A DNA stretch of 36,270 bases from positions 1-36,270 of the forward strand of contig JABISG010000071.1 of assembly GCA_018699955.1 (NCBI GenBank), in the 5' to 3' direction. The notes under the pieces are model-generated. The model did not search any database. It worked only from the letters and a program-made list of their open reading frames with translations, and had not been told where the DNA came from. This DNA is from Planctomycetaceae bacterium. GTDB lineage: Bacteria > Planctomycetota > Planctomycetia > Planctomycetales > Planctomycetaceae. Both the position numbers and the translations under genes were made by a program. Shown here piece by piece: positions 9,251-16,743 of the stretch; position 1 is the first letter of the stretch, and every line of letters starts with the position of its first letter.

Positions 9251-10120
9251 ATGTTTGCCCGCTTCCAGCAACTTCTGGAATTAATCCGTTTCAGCCACAC
9301 CGTTTTTGCGCTGCCATTTGCGCTGTTTGCGGCCGTGTTGGCGTGGCGGGGGCGCGATTTGCCATTTCACTGGCGCGAGTTGGTCGGCCTCCTCTTATGT
9401 ATGGTGCTGGCCCGTTCGGCAGCGATGGCGTTTAATCGCCTTGTCGATAGAAAACTGGATGCCGGCAATCCCCGCACTGCCGGACGGCATCTGCCGGCTG
9501 GATTGTTGAGCGTGACATCGGTTCGGCTCTTCACCGCAATTTGTGCGGCCGGGTTTATTACATCGACGTTGTTGTTTCTGCCGAACCGGTGGCCGCTGTA
9601 CCTGTCGTTGCCGGTCCTCGCGTTTCTGCTGGGATATTCCTACGCCAAGCGTTTCACCAATTGGTGTCATTACTGGTTGTCGGCCGCTCTCATGCTCTCG
9701 CCGTTGGCTGCCTGGATTGCGCTAACGGGAGAACTCGATTGGCCACCACTGTTGCTGGCGGGCGTCATTTTTTTCTGGGTTGGTGGATTCGATATCATCT
9801 ACTCCTGCCAGGATGCCGACTTCGACCGTGACTCGAACCTGTTCAGCGTGCCGGCTCGTTTTGGAGTGAAAGCCGCTTTGCGGATTGCCGTCGTCAGCCA
9901 TATCGGTGCGGTCGCCTGCCTGTTCGGTCTGTGGCAGGTTGCCGAATTGGGCTACGTTTTTCTGATCGGTGTGATTGCAGTGACTGCATTACTCATCTAC
10001 GAACACTGGCTGGTGCGGCCCGACGATTTGTCGCGAGTCAACGTCGCGTTTTTCAATGTCAACTCGGTCATCAGCATCGGTTTGTTTTTGATCGCGGTGG
10101 CTGATATTTATCTGAGTTGA
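9251..10120 (+). CDS. mqnP: UbiA-family polyprenyltransferase of the futalosine menaquinone pathway (MqnP)
   Basis: This is a 289-residue integral membrane prenyltransferase. The start is the ATG at 9251 (MFARFQQLLE), since an upstream TTG frame adds only a few residues. The first allylic-diphosphate/Mg motif is FNRLVDRKLDAGNPRT (about 61-76), in the N..xD..xD form typical of MqnP. The second is DIIYSCQDADFDRD (about 181-194). Several hydrophobic helices surround them, and length and topology match UbiA. The enzyme attaches a polyprenyl chain to the naphthoate precursor of menaquinone in the futalosine pathway. UbiA for ubiquinone would be the alternative, but the aminofutalosine synthase gene lies 98 bases downstream on the same strand, which makes MqnP much more likely. 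The two are probably co-transcribed through the double-hairpin element between them. Confidence 0.87.
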   Translation: MFARFQQLLELIRFSHTVFALPFALFAAVLAWRGRDLPFHWRELVGLLLCMVLARSAAMAFNRLVDRKLDAGNPRTAGRHLPAGLLSVTSVRLFTAICAAGFITSTLLFLPNRWPLYLSLPVLAFLLGYSYAKRFTNWCHYWLSAALMLSPLAAWIALTGELDWPPLLLAGVIFFWVGGFDIIYSCQDADFDRDSNLFSVPARFGVKAALRIAVVSHIGAVACLFGLWQVAELGYVFLIGVIAVTALLIYEHWLVRPDDLSRVNVAFFNVNSVISIGLFLIAVADIYLS

Positions 10121-10134
10121 GTACTACAATCCGA

Positions 10135-10192
10135 TAGCTGCGACTCAATGAGTCGCAGACGTCTGCGTCTGCGATGCGTTGCATCGCAGCTA
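10135..10192. repeat. Double-hairpin palindromic element between mqnP and mqnE
   Basis: Two perfect hairpins stand side by side. The first has arms CTGCGACTCA and TGAGTCGCAG around a single base (about 10138-10158). The second has arms CTGCGATGC and GCATCGCAG around GTT (about 10169-10189). The whole unit is bounded by inverted ends TAGCTGCGA and TCGCAGCTA. This paired-palindrome layout resembles REP/BIME elements. It lies inside the presumed mqnP-mqnE transcript and lacks a T-run, so it is more likely an RNA-stability or processing element than a terminator (inferred). Confidence 0.85.
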
Positions 10193-10218
10193 AACAAGAC
10201 TCACGCGATAATAGAACC

Positions 10219-11340
10219 ATGCTAGACACGATCACAAACAAAGTTGAAGCGGGCGAGCGGCTTTCTTTTGAAGAAGGAGTCTTTCTCGACGAACAAGCCG
10301 ACCTGCTCACGCTCGGCCGGTTAGCGAACATCGTTCGCGAGCGCAAAAACGGCAACATCGCCTACTACAACACCAATATCCATCTGAATCCCACCAATGT
10401 CTGCGTTTATCGTTGCAAGTTCTGCGCCTTTCGGGCCGACCTGCGCGACGAGAAGGCGTACACTTTTACCGATGACATGATTCGGCAGCGCGTGCTTGAA
10501 GCGCAACAGAGCGGTGCGACAGAAATTCACGTCGTCGGCGGCCTGCATCATCAGAAACCGTTCGAGTGGTATCTGGACGTCATCCGCGTCATTCGCGAGA
10601 CGTCTGCCGAACTACACATCAAGGCGTGGACGCCGGTCGAAATCCACTGGTTCAGCTACATGACGAAGAAACCCTACCGCTGGGTCTTCGAGCAGATGAT
10701 GGAAGCTGGGCTGGGAAGCATGCCGGGCGGAGGCGCGGAGATATTTCATCCGGAGGTTCGCGACAAGATTTGCGAGCACAAGTCGAGTGCCGAGAATTGG
10801 ATTGAAATCCATCGGATCGCCCACGATCTCGGCCTGCGAACAAACGCCACAATGTTGTACGGTCACATCGAACAGGCAAGGCACCGAATCGATCACCTCT
10901 GCCAGCTGCGGGAACTGCAGGACGAAACCGGAGGATTCCAGACATTCATTCCGCTGTCGTTCCATCCCGAAAACACGGGAATGGCAGACATCCAACAAGC
11001 CAGCGGCCTGATGGACCTGCGGACAATCGCCGTCGCGCGGCTGATGCTCGAAAACTTCGATCACATCAAAGCCTATTGGATTATGCTCGGCGAGCAGACG
11101 GCGCAAGTCGCGCTCGGTTTCGGAGCCGACGACATCGATGGCACCGTGGTCCACGAATTAATCTACCACGACGCCGGCGCTGAGACGCCCGAAGGTTTGA
11201 CGGTGGAGCAGTTGCATCGGTTGATTCGAGAAGCCGGGCGCGAACCAATCGAACGCGACACGCTCTATCGGAGGGTGCATCGCGACGGTGCGAAGTGGAG
11301 TATCGGTGAACCAATTCTCGCCGACGCAGTGACGTCGTAA
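10219..11340 (+). CDS. mqnE: Aminofutalosine synthase MqnE (radical SAM)
   Basis: The 373-residue product starts at the ATG at 10219 (MLDTITNKVE). The radical-SAM [4Fe-4S] motif CVYRCKFC has cysteines at about 62, 66 and 69. NIHLNPTNVC before it and VVGGLHHQKPFEWY after it are typical of the MqnE/CofH group. MqnE joins 3-[(1-carboxyvinyl)oxy]benzoate and S-adenosylmethionine to make aminofutalosine, an early committed step of the futalosine route to menaquinone. The close relatives MqnC and CofH are the alternatives, but the length, the HHQKP segment and the C-terminal EPIERDTLYR favour MqnE. It follows mqnP on the same strand. mqnA, mqnB, mqnC and mqnD are not in the window. Confidence 0.92.
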   Translation: MLDTITNKVEAGERLSFEEGVFLDEQADLLTLGRLANIVRERKNGNIAYYNTNIHLNPTNVCVYRCKFCAFRADLRDEKAYTFTDDMIRQRVLEAQQSGATEIHVVGGLHHQKPFEWYLDVIRVIRETSAELHIKAWTPVEIHWFSYMTKKPYRWVFEQMMEAGLGSMPGGGAEIFHPEVRDKICEHKSSAENWIEIHRIAHDLGLRTNATMLYGHIEQARHRIDHLCQLRELQDETGGFQTFIPLSFHPENTGMADIQQASGLMDLRTIAVARLMLENFDHIKAYWIMLGEQTAQVALGFGADDIDGTVVHELIYHDAGAETPEGLTVEQLHRLIREAGREPIERDTLYRRVHRDGAKWSIGEPILADAVTS

Positions 11341-11356
11341 ATCCGTTTTCGTCTTG

Positions 11357-11436
11357 ACAACCAGCCCGTCGCGCAAGCAAGGGTTTCCGCGCACATTCGC
11401 GCCCCGTCACCCTTGCTTGCGCGACGGGCTGGTTGT
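11357..11436. repeat. Perfect 28-bp inverted repeat, copy 1 of a dispersed palindrome family
   Basis: Two 28-base arms (11357-11384 and 11409-11436) are exact reverse complements around a 24-base centre. Each arm contains AACCAGCCCGTCGCGC followed by AAGCAAGGGT, or its complement. A second copy with almost the same arms but an unrelated centre is at 25809-25881. The element lies between mqnE and the S9 peptidase gene, both on the plus strand. It would form a very stable RNA hairpin but has no T-tract. Confidence 0.93.
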
Positions 11437-11484
11437 AAGTGTGGGTCACCGATTATTCAACAACGCAATAACGAGAGCACTTCC

Positions 11485-13527
11485 ATGGAGAAGACGAACT
11501 CAAAACGACCACGCAAACGCAACGTTGCCGTTGATGACATTCACAAATTCCAACTCGTCGCCGATCCACAAATCTCACCCGATGGGCAAAACATACTCTT
11601 CGCCAAGAAACACGTTGGCGAGAAGAACAATTACGTCACCAATCTGTGGATCGTCCCGACGGACAAGGGCGAACCGCGGCAGTTCACATCTGGCGGAAAA
11701 GACGGGCATGCCCGTTGGTCGCCCGACGGTGAAACGATTGCGTTCCTCTCCGGCCGTGAAAAACCGAAATCGCAAATCTTCACCATCCCCGCTGCCGGCG
11801 GTGAAGCGACGTCGTTGACATCGTTTCCCGAAGGATCGATAGGTTCGTTTCAATGGTCGCCGAACGGAAAGCAATTGGCAGTTTCGTTTCGCAAGACCGA
11901 GGAAGAGTGGACCGACGAAGCGAAGAAAGCCCGTGACGAGTCGGGCGAAAGTATTCCCGCCCGCGTCATCGACGACATGTATTACCGGCTCGATGGCGAC
12001 GGCTATTTCAATTCAGCCCGCTTTGCGTTGTACATCGTTGATGTCGAAACCGGCACGCATCGAAAACTGTTCGACCGCGACACCATCGGCTGGTTCACCT
12101 ACGACTGGTCGCCCAATTCGAAAGAACTGGTCGTCTCCTGCAATACGCATCGCGACGCGCTGCTCAAATGGTGGAAACACGACCTCTACCGCGTTGATGC
12201 CAAAACCGGCAAGGCCCGCAAACTGGCCGGACTGCCCGAAGGAAGCAAATCGACGGTCAAGTGGTCGCCCGATGGTAAACGCATCGCCTTCGCCGGAGTC
12301 GATGGCAAAGAACTTTGGGGCGTTCACAACACGCGGCTCTACACCTGCGATACCGACGGCAAGAACGTTCGCGACTTGACCGGGCATGGCGAGTATTGCC
12401 TGTCGGCAACGAGCATCAGTGATACGGCCGAGGCAGTCTTTGAAGATGTCTTTGCCTGGAGCAACGACAGCCGCCGTGTCTACATGAACTTCGGCTGGCA
12501 TGGCGGAACACACATCGTCTCCGTCGATGCGAAAGCGGCCGGAAGCGATATCACCTTTCATACCAAAGGCCGCAAGACGGTGTCGATGGGGAACTTCAGC
12601 AGCGATGGCAAACGCGTCGCGCTCAGCGTGGGTGACCAGACCACGCTGCCCGAAATCGCCGTCGGTGAATTTGCAGCAGGCGACGGAAAGGTGAAAAGTA
12701 AGACCCGCACGCGGTTCAACGCAGCATTGCTCAGCGAGTTGGAACTCTCGGCTCCCGAGTCGCATTGGATCGATTCGACCGACGGCACCAAAGTGCAGGT
12801 CTGGCTGATGAAGCCGCCCGGGTTCAAGCCGAAAAAGAAATACCCCGCCGTACTGGAAATTCACGGCGGACCGCACGCGCAATACGGCGAAGCCTTCTTC
12901 CACGAGTTTCAGGTGTTGGCGGCTGCCGGTTATGTCGTCGTCTTCAGCAACCCGCGCGGCAGCAAGGGTTACGGCGAAGAACATTGTGCCGCCATTCGCG
13001 GCCAATGGGGACAGGCCGACTGGGACGACGTGCAAGCGGTCACCGCCTTCATGCAGCAACAGCCCTTCATCGACGACAAGAAAATGGGCGTGATGGGCGG
13101 CAGCTACGGCGGCTACATGACCAATTGGGTGATTGGCCACACGCACGATTTCGCCGGTGCAATTTCCGACCGTTGCGTCTCGAACCTGGTGAGCATGGTC
13201 GGTTCGAGCGACCTGCCGTTGGTGCCGGGCGAATACTGGGACGGCAATTCCTGGGACAACACCGAAGCCATCTGGGAGCAAAGCCCGCTCAAACATTTCG
13301 GCAACGTCAAAACCCCCACGCTCGTCATCCACAGCGAAGGCGACCTCCGCTGCAACGTCGAGCAAAGCGAACAAGTCTTCGCCGCCCTCAAACTACGCGG
13401 CGTCCCAACCCGCTTCGTCCGCTACCCCACAACCACCAGCCACGGCATGAGCCGCCAAGGCCCGCCGGATTTACGGAAGCACCGGCTGGGACAGATTCTG
13501 GATTGGTGGGCGAAGTATCTGCGGTGA
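11485..13527 (+). CDS. S9 family serine peptidase (prolyl oligopeptidase / acylaminoacyl-peptidase type)
   Basis: The 680-residue product starts at the ATG at 11485 (MEKTNSKRPRKRN); the earlier in-frame start at 11413 would run through the palindrome and is rejected. The N-terminal two thirds form a beta-propeller with PD40-type motifs (RWSPDGETIAFLSG, KWSPDGKRIAFAG, WSPNSKELVVSC). The C-terminal alpha/beta hydrolase domain has the nucleophile in GGSYGG (Ser540), the acid in HSEGDLRC (Asp620) and the histidine in TSHGMSR (His653), so the triad is complete. Such enzymes cleave short peptides or N-acylated residues admitted through the propeller. There is no signal peptide, so it is probably cytosolic. 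The gene stands alone and faces a convergent minus-strand gene. A 453-residue antisense frame across it is a shadow. Confidence 0.95.
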   Translation: MEKTNSKRPRKRNVAVDDIHKFQLVADPQISPDGQNILFAKKHVGEKNNYVTNLWIVPTDKGEPRQFTSGGKDGHARWSPDGETIAFLSGREKPKSQIFTIPAAGGEATSLTSFPEGSIGSFQWSPNGKQLAVSFRKTEEEWTDEAKKARDESGESIPARVIDDMYYRLDGDGYFNSARFALYIVDVETGTHRKLFDRDTIGWFTYDWSPNSKELVVSCNTHRDALLKWWKHDLYRVDAKTGKARKLAGLPEGSKSTVKWSPDGKRIAFAGVDGKELWGVHNTRLYTCDTDGKNVRDLTGHGEYCLSATSISDTAEAVFEDVFAWSNDSRRVYMNFGWHGGTHIVSVDAKAAGSDITFHTKGRKTVSMGNFSSDGKRVALSVGDQTTLPEIAVGEFAAGDGKVKSKTRTRFNAALLSELELSAPESHWIDSTDGTKVQVWLMKPPGFKPKKKYPAVLEIHGGPHAQYGEAFFHEFQVLAAAGYVVVFSNPRGSKGYGEEHCAAIRGQWGQADWDDVQAVTAFMQQQPFIDDKKMGVMGGSYGGYMTNWVIGHTHDFAGAISDRCVSNLVSMVGSSDLPLVPGEYWDGNSWDNTEAIWEQSPLKHFGNVKTPTLVIHSEGDLRCNVEQSEQVFAALKLRGVPTRFVRYPTTTSHGMSRQGPPDLRKHRLGQILDWWAKYLR

Positions 13528-13540
13528 CGAAAGTAGTCGG

Positions 13541-13575
13541 CCGCTCCGACGGCGGGGTTGCGCAAAGACTCCAAC
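13541..13575. repeat. Two short dispersed repeat units after the S9 gene
   Basis: The 16-base unit CCGCTCCGACGGCGGG (13541-13556) recurs in reverse orientation within 19971-19994, with partial agreement on both flanks. It runs into GGGGTTGCGCAAAGACTCCA (13554-13573), which resembles GGGGCTTCGCAAAGACTCCA at 14320-14339. Both units sit in the gap between two convergent genes. Confidence 0.65.
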
Positions 13576-13594
13576 TCTCACCATCCGACCGGTC

Positions 13595-14212
13595 TTAAGC
13601 GCGCCAATCGGGGGGCGCGCCGCACCACAGTGTTCCCAGGGCTTCGATGTCCACGGTAGCTCCAATCCGATCGGACTGCTTGGTGGATTGTTCCAGGAGC
13701 GTCACGTAATCGTCAACAGCCGTCGCGTCGATGCCAAACTCCTTGAGTACAAACCGTGCGCTGTATGCTGCCGAATGCGCCGCCGTTGCTGCGCAATCGA
13801 TGATCAGCGTAAGCGGATCGTCCGGCTCGTCGATAACACAGTCCCCGCGAAGGGCAGCATCATTTGCGTCCGGTGGAGCGGAGGGATTCAGCGCGCCGAG
13901 CGCATGGGCCAGCGTCTCTGCTGCGAGGGCCGCTGCTCGTGCAGCAAACCGACAACGTGAGTCGTTTCCCGTTGCACTAGCGGCCGCCACCGCTATCGCC
14001 ATTGCCTCCTGCGGATCGGCCGCCGTTTCATTCCCCTCCGAAAATGCAATCGCTACCGCGATGGCCCCATCGACAACGCGGCAATTCTCATTGTTTTGAG
14101 CCTGCTCAGACAACGCAAATGCCGGCCGAACCCGCTGCGCCCACCGCACCGCGTAGGCGACAATGGCCCGCAACGTAAGCCGTTTCAACTGTTCGACGTC
14201 TGGATGCTTCAC
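13595..14212 (-). CDS. Alanine-rich helical protein, function unknown
   Basis: This 205-residue protein starts at the ATG at 14212 (MKHPDVEQLKRLTLRAIVAY). It is strongly alanine-rich and almost wholly helical by composition, with segments such as EAMAIAVAAASA, FAARAAALAAETLAHALG and CAATAAHSAAYSARF. An AVRWAQRVRPAF segment lies near the N-terminus. From memory, planctomycete genomes carry families of Ala-rich proteins with similar openings, but I cannot name a domain or function. There is no signal peptide or clear membrane helix. It converges on the S9 gene, and a 177-base repeat-containing gap separates it from the next minus-strand gene upstream. Periodic alanine helices suggest a helical bundle (inferred). 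Confidence 0.72.
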   Translation of the reverse strand: MKHPDVEQLKRLTLRAIVAYAVRWAQRVRPAFALSEQAQNNENCRVVDGAIAVAIAFSEGNETAADPQEAMAIAVAAASATGNDSRCRFAARAAALAAETLAHALGALNPSAPPDANDAALRGDCVIDEPDDPLTLIIDCAATAAHSAAYSARFVLKEFGIDATAVDDYVTLLEQSTKQSDRIGATVDIEALGTLWCGAPPDWRA

Positions 14213-14258
14213 GTTTCACCAACGAAGTTCGAGGTGGGGATACAACGGCAGGGCGGCT

Positions 14259-14344
14259 GGGGCTTCACCAACGGGAAGCCCCGATGCAGGCAGCGGCGAA
14301 CACCCGCCGTGCATTCAACGGGGCTTCGCAAAGACTCCAGCCCC
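14259..14344. repeat. Intergenic hairpins built on GGGGCTTC/GAAGCCCC
   Basis: A perfect 8-bp hairpin (GGGGCTTC at 14259-14266, GAAGCCCC at 14275-14282) is followed by GGGGCTTCGCAAAGACTCCA at 14320. The latter begins GGGGCT and is closed by AGCCCC at 14339-14344. The GCAAAGACTCCA core also occurs at 13562-13573. Position downstream of the 14390-14884 gene would allow a termination role, but there is no U-tract. Confidence 0.6.
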
Positions 14345-14389
14345 GGCCACGCGATCATCACGATTCCCTCTGAAACGTTCAACCGGAAC

Positions 14390-14884
14390 CTAAACGCTCA
14401 TGCCTTTGACGCGTTTCCAGGTCAGCACGGTGAGTTCGTCTTTCTCCTCGCCGACGAGAGCGTTGGTGATTTCCAGAAACTTATCGCCCTCGACCTTGTA
14501 GAGATAACTTCCGCCGCCTTCCACTTTGCGGCCTTTGTTCGGGCCGGCTGTGATCCCGATGTTTGTGTAACTGAACAATCGAGCTCGACCGAGGCGTTTG
14601 AGTTTCACTTTGACCTTGTGGGCGTGCCGCAGTTGGCCGGCTGCATCGAAGTAAGAGATGGTTTCGATGTCGCCCTTGATCTCCTTCACCGCATTGCCGA
14701 CGACGTTGCCGTTGTTGTCGGTCAGCGGGCGCTCCCATCGGCCCTGGACGGCCGCCAAATCCAGTTGGACTGGAGTCTTCGGCTTTGGCTGTTCTTTGGA
14801 TTTCGTTTCGTCGGCCGCGATGGCTGGAATTGCGACGGTGACCAACAGCATGAAAACCTGCGTGAACCGGGCGAATTGTTTCAT
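14390..14884 (-). CDS. Small secreted protein, TIGR03067-like fold suspected, function unknown
   Basis: The 164-residue product has a clear signal peptide (MKQFARFTQVFMLLVTVAIP, then AIAAD, cleavage near residue 24). A short Lys/Pro linker follows (KSKEQPKPKTP), then about 120 residues rich in alternating strands: LAAVQGRWERPLTDNNGN, IETISYFDAAGQL, ARLFSYTNIGI and DELTVLTWKRVK. An opening 'LQG.W' followed by strands is reminiscent of the small lipocalin-like domains that are common and expanded in planctomycetes. That link is from memory and weak. It is periplasmic or extracellular. It follows the ThuA gene on the same strand with a 113-base gap that contains a strong palindrome, so the two may or may not share a transcript. 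Confidence 0.82.
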   Translation of the reverse strand: MKQFARFTQVFMLLVTVAIPAIAADETKSKEQPKPKTPVQLDLAAVQGRWERPLTDNNGNVVGNAVKEIKGDIETISYFDAAGQLRHAHKVKVKLKRLGRARLFSYTNIGITAGPNKGRKVEGGGSYLYKVEGDKFLEITNALVGEEKDELTVLTWKRVKGMSV

Positions 14885-14953
14885 CGCTGCGTCGCTCCTG
14901 TTGGGTTCTATGCTCCCTCACCCTGCTTCATTCGCCTTCGGCTTTGAAGCGGT

Positions 14954-14990
14954 CCCTCTCCCGAGGGGAGAGGGTTTTGAAACTGCCTGC
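14954..14990. repeat. Palindrome followed by GTTTTGAAACTGCC, copy 1 of a dispersed unit
   Basis: Perfect 9-bp arms CCCTCTCCC (14954-14962) and GGGAGAGGG (14966-14974) surround GAG. TTTTGAAACTGCC follows directly. A related unit, GAGGGTTTGAAACTGCC, sits at 27161-27177 behind an imperfect CCCTC/GAGGG hairpin. On the plus strand this resembles a terminator with a short T-run, but the flanking genes are on the minus strand. Confidence 0.7.
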
Positions 14991-14997
14991 ACACACC

Positions 14998-16020
14998 TTA
15001 CAACGCATGGTCGGATGGTTTGACGCCGCGTGTGTATTTGCCGAAGCCGAAGAACGTGGGCTTGTATTCGCGGATGTAATCGACGCTGCTGGTTGGGGAG
15101 ATCTGTTTCTCCATGCCGGTACACCAGTAGCTTGCATTGACGATGGCTCGCCGGAGTCCGGCGCTTTCGAAATCGACCGAAGCCCCCATTGTGGTGCAGA
15201 CGATGCGTGACGTCTTGCCGGATGTGCCGGTGTATTCTCTCGTCCAAACCAACGGCATCATCGGCTGATTCTTCTGGCCTGCGACCGGTTTGTCCGACGG
15301 TTTCATGCCGGTCAGCACTTGGCCGCGCACGAGAATGTTGTCGGTCGGGAGCAGATTGCGGATACCGTAAACATCGGTTGGCCCCCAGATGTCATCGACG
15401 CCGGTGAGAATCGGATGCTTCGCATTCTTGGGATTGATCACGCCGCGAGTGCTTTCTCGACCGTGGTGGCCGTGGTGGCTGATCCACGTATCGCCGAGCA
15501 CTTGTTGTCCGAATCCGCCCTTCCAGTCGCCGTTGTTGAAGCTGTATCTGGCAAACGGGCTTTGCTTGTTGCGGCTGTAGCTGAATGAGTGGGTTGCCGT
15601 TCGCAGGCCGATGATTGGTTTGCCTGAATTGACGTACTGGTCAAAGTGTTTCATGTCGGAATCGGGGAGTTCGCGAAACCGCAGGGCGAGAATCATCAGG
15701 TCGGCGCCGGCCAGCTTTTCGATGCCGGGAATGTTGGTCTGGTTGGTGGGATCGATCGTGCCATCTTTGGGATTGATGGAAAACAGAACGGTGCATTTGA
15801 AACCGTGCCGAATGGCGAGAATCTGCCCGAGCATCGGCAGCGCCTCTTCTGAGCGGTATTCTTCATCGCCGGAAATCAAAACAATGTGCTTGCCCTTGCC
15901 TGGGCCTTCGGTGCCTTTGTATTCGACCCAGGGGTCGGCAGCTTGTGACAAACCGGCAGACATGCAGATCAGCCCAGTAAGCAGAAGAATGCTGGTGCGA
16001 GTAAAACTGTAATAGCGCAT
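14998..16020 (-). CDS. Secreted ThuA-domain protein
   Basis: The 340-residue product starts at the ATG at 16020. A signal peptide (hydrophobic core about 11-24, SQA-AD cleavage near residue 27) sends it to the periplasm or outside. The body matches the ThuA/trehalose-utilisation class, a glutamine-amidotransferase-like fold: KHIVLISGDEEYRSEEALPM near the start, then LAGADLMILALRFRELPD, GKPIIGLRTATHSF and GDTWISHHGHHGRES, and later KHPILTGVDDIWGPTDVYG. The histidine-rich GHHGR and DVYG segments are usual in planctomycete versions. ThuA proteins are linked to sugar metabolism, but their biochemical activity is poorly defined. Divergent from the plus-strand gene at 16212, with 191 bases between. 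Confidence 0.9.
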   Translation of the reverse strand: MRYYSFTRTSILLLTGLICMSAGLSQAADPWVEYKGTEGPGKGKHIVLISGDEEYRSEEALPMLGQILAIRHGFKCTVLFSINPKDGTIDPTNQTNIPGIEKLAGADLMILALRFRELPDSDMKHFDQYVNSGKPIIGLRTATHSFSYSRNKQSPFARYSFNNGDWKGGFGQQVLGDTWISHHGHHGRESTRGVINPKNAKHPILTGVDDIWGPTDVYGIRNLLPTDNILVRGQVLTGMKPSDKPVAGQKNQPMMPLVWTREYTGTSGKTSRIVCTTMGASVDFESAGLRRAIVNASYWCTGMEKQISPTSSVDYIREYKPTFFGFGKYTRGVKPSDHAL

Positions 16021-16211
16021 GGTGTACCTCGATAGGTGAGGGGAGTGAATTGGGTCGGCCGCATCTCAACAGGATACTGTGCCAGCACGGGGAATGGAAT
16101 CGGAATGGGCAGGGCGAACGTCGATTGGTTTACATTCCGGATTCGGTCTGGCATAACAACACCGTACCAACTCACCTTTCAACTCAATGCCGTCACAACT
16201 TTCTCTTTCCA

Positions 16212-16709
16212 ATGAGGATGGCAACTGACATGTTTCCAGCAATTCCAGTCTTCACCAAGTTGACTGCTGTCATTGTCATTCCGTCGTGGATGGTGATTCC
16301 GTTGATCGCATTCGGCTTCATCTCCATCATCGTCATCGTGTTGTGGATCATCACCAAATTCAGCGTGAACTCGAAGAAACTCAACGAAGCCGAAACGTTG
16401 ACGGAAACCGGCAATCTGTCGGCCGCCGTTGATCTTTACAAGGAAGTCATTCGATCGTCGGTTGCGACGGTCGAATTCAAGATCCTTCCCACCGACAAAT
16501 CAGTTTTTGAAAAAGCCGTTGCCGGAATTGAAGTCGCTTATGAAGCAGCCGGTGAGTCTGTGAATCTGAAACCAATCGCCAGCGTTCACGCGAAGTGGCT
16601 GAAGTTACAACGCCAGCAACGCAAATCGGCCGTTACCGACTATTCCGATGAAATGAAGGCCGTCCGCAAGAAGGCGGTTTCAATTGCCGATCGTCTGCCG
16701 GAGATTTAG
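16212..16709 (+). CDS. Membrane-anchored helical protein, TPR-like, function unknown
   Basis: Three in-frame ATGs lie at 16212, 16218 and 16230; GAGG at 16214-16217 would best serve the last, but the first is used here (165 residues). A long hydrophobic segment (VIPLIAFGFISIIVIVLWII, about 26-45, with further apolar residues before it) makes one, perhaps two, membrane helices. The remaining 120 or so residues are soluble and helical. LNEAETLTETGNLSAAVDLY followed by KEVIRSS looks like one TPR-type helical hairpin, but I see only one convincing unit. No catalytic motif is visible. It is convergent with the macrodomain gene, 34 bases apart. Confidence 0.78.
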   Translation: MRMATDMFPAIPVFTKLTAVIVIPSWMVIPLIAFGFISIIVIVLWIITKFSVNSKKLNEAETLTETGNLSAAVDLYKEVIRSSVATVEFKILPTDKSVFEKAVAGIEVAYEAAGESVNLKPIASVHAKWLKLQRQQRKSAVTDYSDEMKAVRKKAVSIADRLPEI

Positions 16710-16743
16710 TTGCCGCCGCCCAAGAGGCGAATGGAGCTGAGTC

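Noticed and set aside
11354..11436. Start of the S9 gene upstream at 11413, or a peptide frame over the palindrome
   Set aside because: The palindrome arms give repeating translated nonsense; the ATG at 11485 begins the recognisable protein.
11357..11436. CRISPR array
   Set aside because: The palindrome arms occur once per site with no regularly spaced direct repeats, and no cas gene is present.
12013..13374. 453-codon minus-strand frame
   Set aside because: It is wholly antisense to the S9 peptidase with a complete catalytic triad. GC-rich codon positions keep this frame open by chance.
13595..14212. Naming the Ala-rich protein as a histone-like or antifreeze-type protein
   Set aside because: Alanine richness alone is not evidence; no positive charge pattern or known motif supports it.
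14954..14974. Regular terminator for the ThuA gene
   Set aside because: The T-run follows the stem on the plus strand, while the ThuA gene is read on the minus strand.
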